DNA from: Diprion similis | Taxonomy: Eukaryota; Arthropoda; Insecta; Hymenoptera; Diprionidae | Direction: 5' to 3' | Length of the DNA stretch: 64,000 nt | Assembly: GCF_021155765.1 (NCBI RefSeq) | Contig: NC_060113.1 | Location: 470,501-534,500, forward strand | Shown here: piece after piece, positions 62,028 through 64,000 of the stretch | Layout: each line of letters starts with the position of its first letter | How positions within the stretch are numbered: the stretch's first letter is position 1 | Translations under genes and position numbers: made by a program | Notes under the pieces: generated by a model | What the model saw: only the letters and a program-made list of their open reading frames with translations | Database searches by the model: none | What the model was told of the DNA's origin: nothing

Positions 62028-64000
62028 TCAGTCAGCAGTCATAATAAGCTGATTATCAGTCGATGATGTGACCAGAGATGCATCCTTTTGCGGTACGTCT
62101 TCTTCGATGGTACTAGTTGATATCATCGTCTTCTGCTCTTGCACTTCAGTAATTCCGTTCTGGACATGTTCGGCCTCTATTGTAGTCGTTATTGTTGTCT
62201 TTGTTGTTGAATTTTTTACCGCTGACAATTTTCCTCCTGGTCTCGTTATGGGAGCAGGTTTTTTTTGCGGCTGTGTGGTAGCTGGAGGAGTATTTTTACT
62301 TGTCAGGTTTCGTTTAGCGGTGATTGAAGTGGTGCTCGTACCTGTTACCGAAGAGCGTCCAGTTTTGGTCAGTGTTGATGCATTTGTGCGGGCCGAAGAC
62401 AATTGTTTATTCGTTGTTTCTTTTGCCAGTTTGTCAGCTGCTGGAGATTTTGGCACAGCAGATTTTGGTTTTGCTACAAGCCCAGTCACCCCGGTAGTTG
62501 TAGCGGTCTTTGGACGAGGTGAAGATACAGAGGTGCTCGTTGGCTTAGGTCTTGCAGTCGTAGTTGTGGCGGGAACGGACTTCGGTCTTGATGTTGTTGT
62601 AGTAGACGTAGTAGAAGTTGAACGAGCTGTTGCTGATGTTTTCGTTGTAGTTTTGGAGACAGTGGTTGACAAACCTGTCGAAGAACGGGTTGCTGGTTTA
62701 GAAGGAGCTGACTTACTTGAAGTTCTCACGTCACCGTTGGCTGTGGATTTCTTGTCACTGGTAATTGGAGTAGGTTTAGAAATAGTGCTTGTTGGTTTCG
62801 ACCTGGGTGCTGCTGTTAAGGATACACTGGTGCGAGCTGTAGACGTCTTCGTCAGAGGAGCCACTTTTGCAGGAGCTTTTACTGCTGGAGATTTATTAAT
62901 CGTGCCAGTGACAGACGTTTTGGCAGTCTCCAGATGTTTGGGACGAGATGTTGTGCTACCGGTAACCGATCTTTTTGGTGCCGAAGCTCCGACCACCCGC
63001 TGAGCTGCACCGACACTTTTTGTTGGAGAAGTTGGTGTTGATTTGTTTGTTATTTTCGCCGGTGCCGGAGTTTTGGATCCTGTTTTAGTTGTAGGTTTCA
63101 CCTTTGCTGTTTTCGTAGCTGCTGAAGCTGTAACTGTTGTTGCCACGGCTGCTGCTGCAGCAGCGACAGAGGCCACGGTTGGAGACAGCGTTGCACAAGG
63201 CGATAACTCATCAGTCTTTGGCTCTGCTTTGTCACTCTTTTCAACTTCTCCAATTTTCTCCACCTTCTCGCTCTCTTCTAGTTCCCTAGAATCGTTGTAT
63301 TTCACTTCAGTTCTCTTCTCAACTAAATTTTCAACAGGTTCAAGAGCCAGGCTTTGAGATTCGGTTTTCAATTCGGGTTCCACAATCATTCCGTTTGATG
63401 AAGGAACGGGATGTAGCTCAGGGTTCAATTGTTGTTCCAAGCCGGTGAATTCCTGCATAGATTCGGATAGGTTCATAACTGGTGTGTCAATTTTTGGTTC
63501 TTTATTGATAAGGTTCTCCAGAGTTTCTGGTACTCCTTCGGATACTTCTTTTTCCGGAGCAATTGCTTCCTTGTCCAGTACGATTTCCTTATGCAATTCC
63601 ACCTCTGTACTAATGTTATTTTCCTGCCATGCTTCGTCTCTAAGTTCGAAAGCTTTGTCTTCTGAAACTGCGACTTCAGAAGACAGTGCTGGTGCAATCT
63701 CTTCCCGTGTAATCGGCTCTGCCACCAATACTTCCGGCGCAATGTTATCGTTGCCGAGCGGTTGATGTGTGGAATTAAGGAGAAGTGTGCCTTGCGCCAA
63801 ATCGTTGGCTGACTTGTTGAGTGACGGTGATTCGTGTAGGACCTCTTTCTCAAGGATTGCAGATTGAAATTCTTCAAGAATTTTCTGCTTTTCAATGTCA
63901 TTATTCGGTGATTCGTGCATGACCTCTTTCTCAGGGATTTCAGACTGATATTCTTCAAGAATTTTCTGTTTTTCAATGTCAGTATTTGGTGATTCGTGGG
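62028..64000 (-). CDS. C-terminal part of a large Ser/Thr/Lys/Pro-rich repeat protein (partial)
   Basis: One uninterrupted minus-strand frame runs from the window edge to a TGA at 62028-62030, at least 657 codons, so the gene is truncated by the window. From the edge it reads two consecutive 27-residue repeats (each starting HESPN and containing DIEKQKILEE and EKEV, at 63918-63998 and 63837-63917) and the start of a third. Then follows an acidic Glu-rich section, and from about 63240 leftward a basic, very low-complexity section rich in Thr, Ser, Ala, Lys and Pro (TSTTTTSRPKS-type). The tail is acidic (ISTSTIEEDVPQKD). The acidic-then-basic layout resembles microtubule-associated proteins, but I see no diagnostic motif, so the function is unassigned. 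Confidence 0.8.
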   Translation of the reverse strand, partial: HESPNTDIEKQKILEEYQSEIPEKEVMHESPNNDIEKQKILEEFQSAILEKEVLHESPSLNKSANDLAQGTLLLNSTHQPLGNDNIAPEVLVAEPITREEIAPALSSEVAVSEDKAFELRDEAWQENNISTEVELHKEIVLDKEAIAPEKEVSEGVPETLENLINKEPKIDTPVMNLSESMQEFTGLEQQLNPELHPVPSSNGMIVEPELKTESQSLALEPVENLVEKRTEVKYNDSRELEESEKVEKIGEVEKSDKAEPKTDELSPCATLSPTVASVAAAAAAVATTVTASAATKTAKVKPTTKTGSKTPAPAKITNKSTPTSPTKSVGAAQRVVGASAPKRSVTGSTTSRPKHLETAKTSVTGTINKSPAVKAPAKVAPLTKTSTARTSVSLTAAPRSKPTSTISKPTPITSDKKSTANGDVRTSSKSAPSKPATRSSTGLSTTVSKTTTKTSATARSTSTTSTTTTSRPKSVPATTTTARPKPTSTSVSSPRPKTATTTGVTGLVAKPKSAVPKSPAADKLAKETTNKQLSSARTNASTLTKTGRSSVTGTSTTSITAKRNLTSKNTPPATTQPQKKPAPITRPGGKLSAVKNSTTKTTITTTIEAEHVQNGITEVQEQKTMISTSTIEEDVPQKDASLVTSSTDNQLIMTAD

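Noticed and set aside
62068-63003. 311-codon plus-strand open frame
   Set aside because: It is the antisense shadow of the Thr/Ser/Lys-rich minus-strand gene; its Val/Phe-rich product is the expected complement of that composition.
63473-63976. 167-codon minus-strand frame
   Set aside because: Alternative frame of the 27-residue repeat region of the partial gene.

Overview
This is eukaryotic nuclear DNA from an insect. The genes are split by many short GT-AG introns (about 70-700 bp), there is an insect odorant receptor and an insect ionotropic receptor, and the Traf4 gene encodes no RING. A sawfly or other hymenopteran would fit (AT-rich, TTAGG-type repeats, MITE-rich spacers), but that last step is inference from general character only. 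I joined exons by hand from splice sites and reading phase. Twelve genes come out complete and in frame, and one runs off the right edge.

Layout. 0-9 kb: Traf4 on the minus strand, with a 6.2 kb first intron that holds several MITE-like elements and a GC-rich island. 9-16.5 kb: a gene-poor, repeat-bearing spacer. 16.5-18.5 kb: a two-exon gene for a very basic 626-residue protein that I do not recognise. 19.6-28.9 kb: RUSF1 (+), then RWDD4, a divergent ionotropic receptor and a THAP-domain gene (all -). 32.5-49.8 kb: ACOX3 (+, peroxisomal, ends AKL), an odorant receptor (-), B3GLCT (-, ER glycosyltransferase ending HTEL), RNF10 (+, divergent from B3GLCT) and the cytosolic Hsc70 (-). 52.4-53.7 kb: malectin (+). 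56-60.3 kb: two tandem fatty-acid-binding protein genes (+) that share promoter, intron and 3' UTR sequence. 62-64 kb: the C-terminal part of a large Ser/Thr/Lys/Pro-rich protein (-) whose open frame continues past position 64000 and begins here with 27-residue tandem repeats.

The genes form no operon or single pathway. They are mostly conserved housekeeping genes of different compartments (peroxisome, ER lumen, cytosol, nucleus) with two chemosensory receptors interspersed. The most informative local relationships are the divergent B3GLCT/RNF10 promoter, the convergent RUSF1/RWDD4 3' ends with a perfect hairpin between them, and the FABP duplication. I found no CRISPR array, tRNA, rRNA or viral gene, and nothing I can call a new biological system. 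The best candidates for novelty are the unrecognised basic protein gene, the partial repeat protein, and several inverted-repeat elements.
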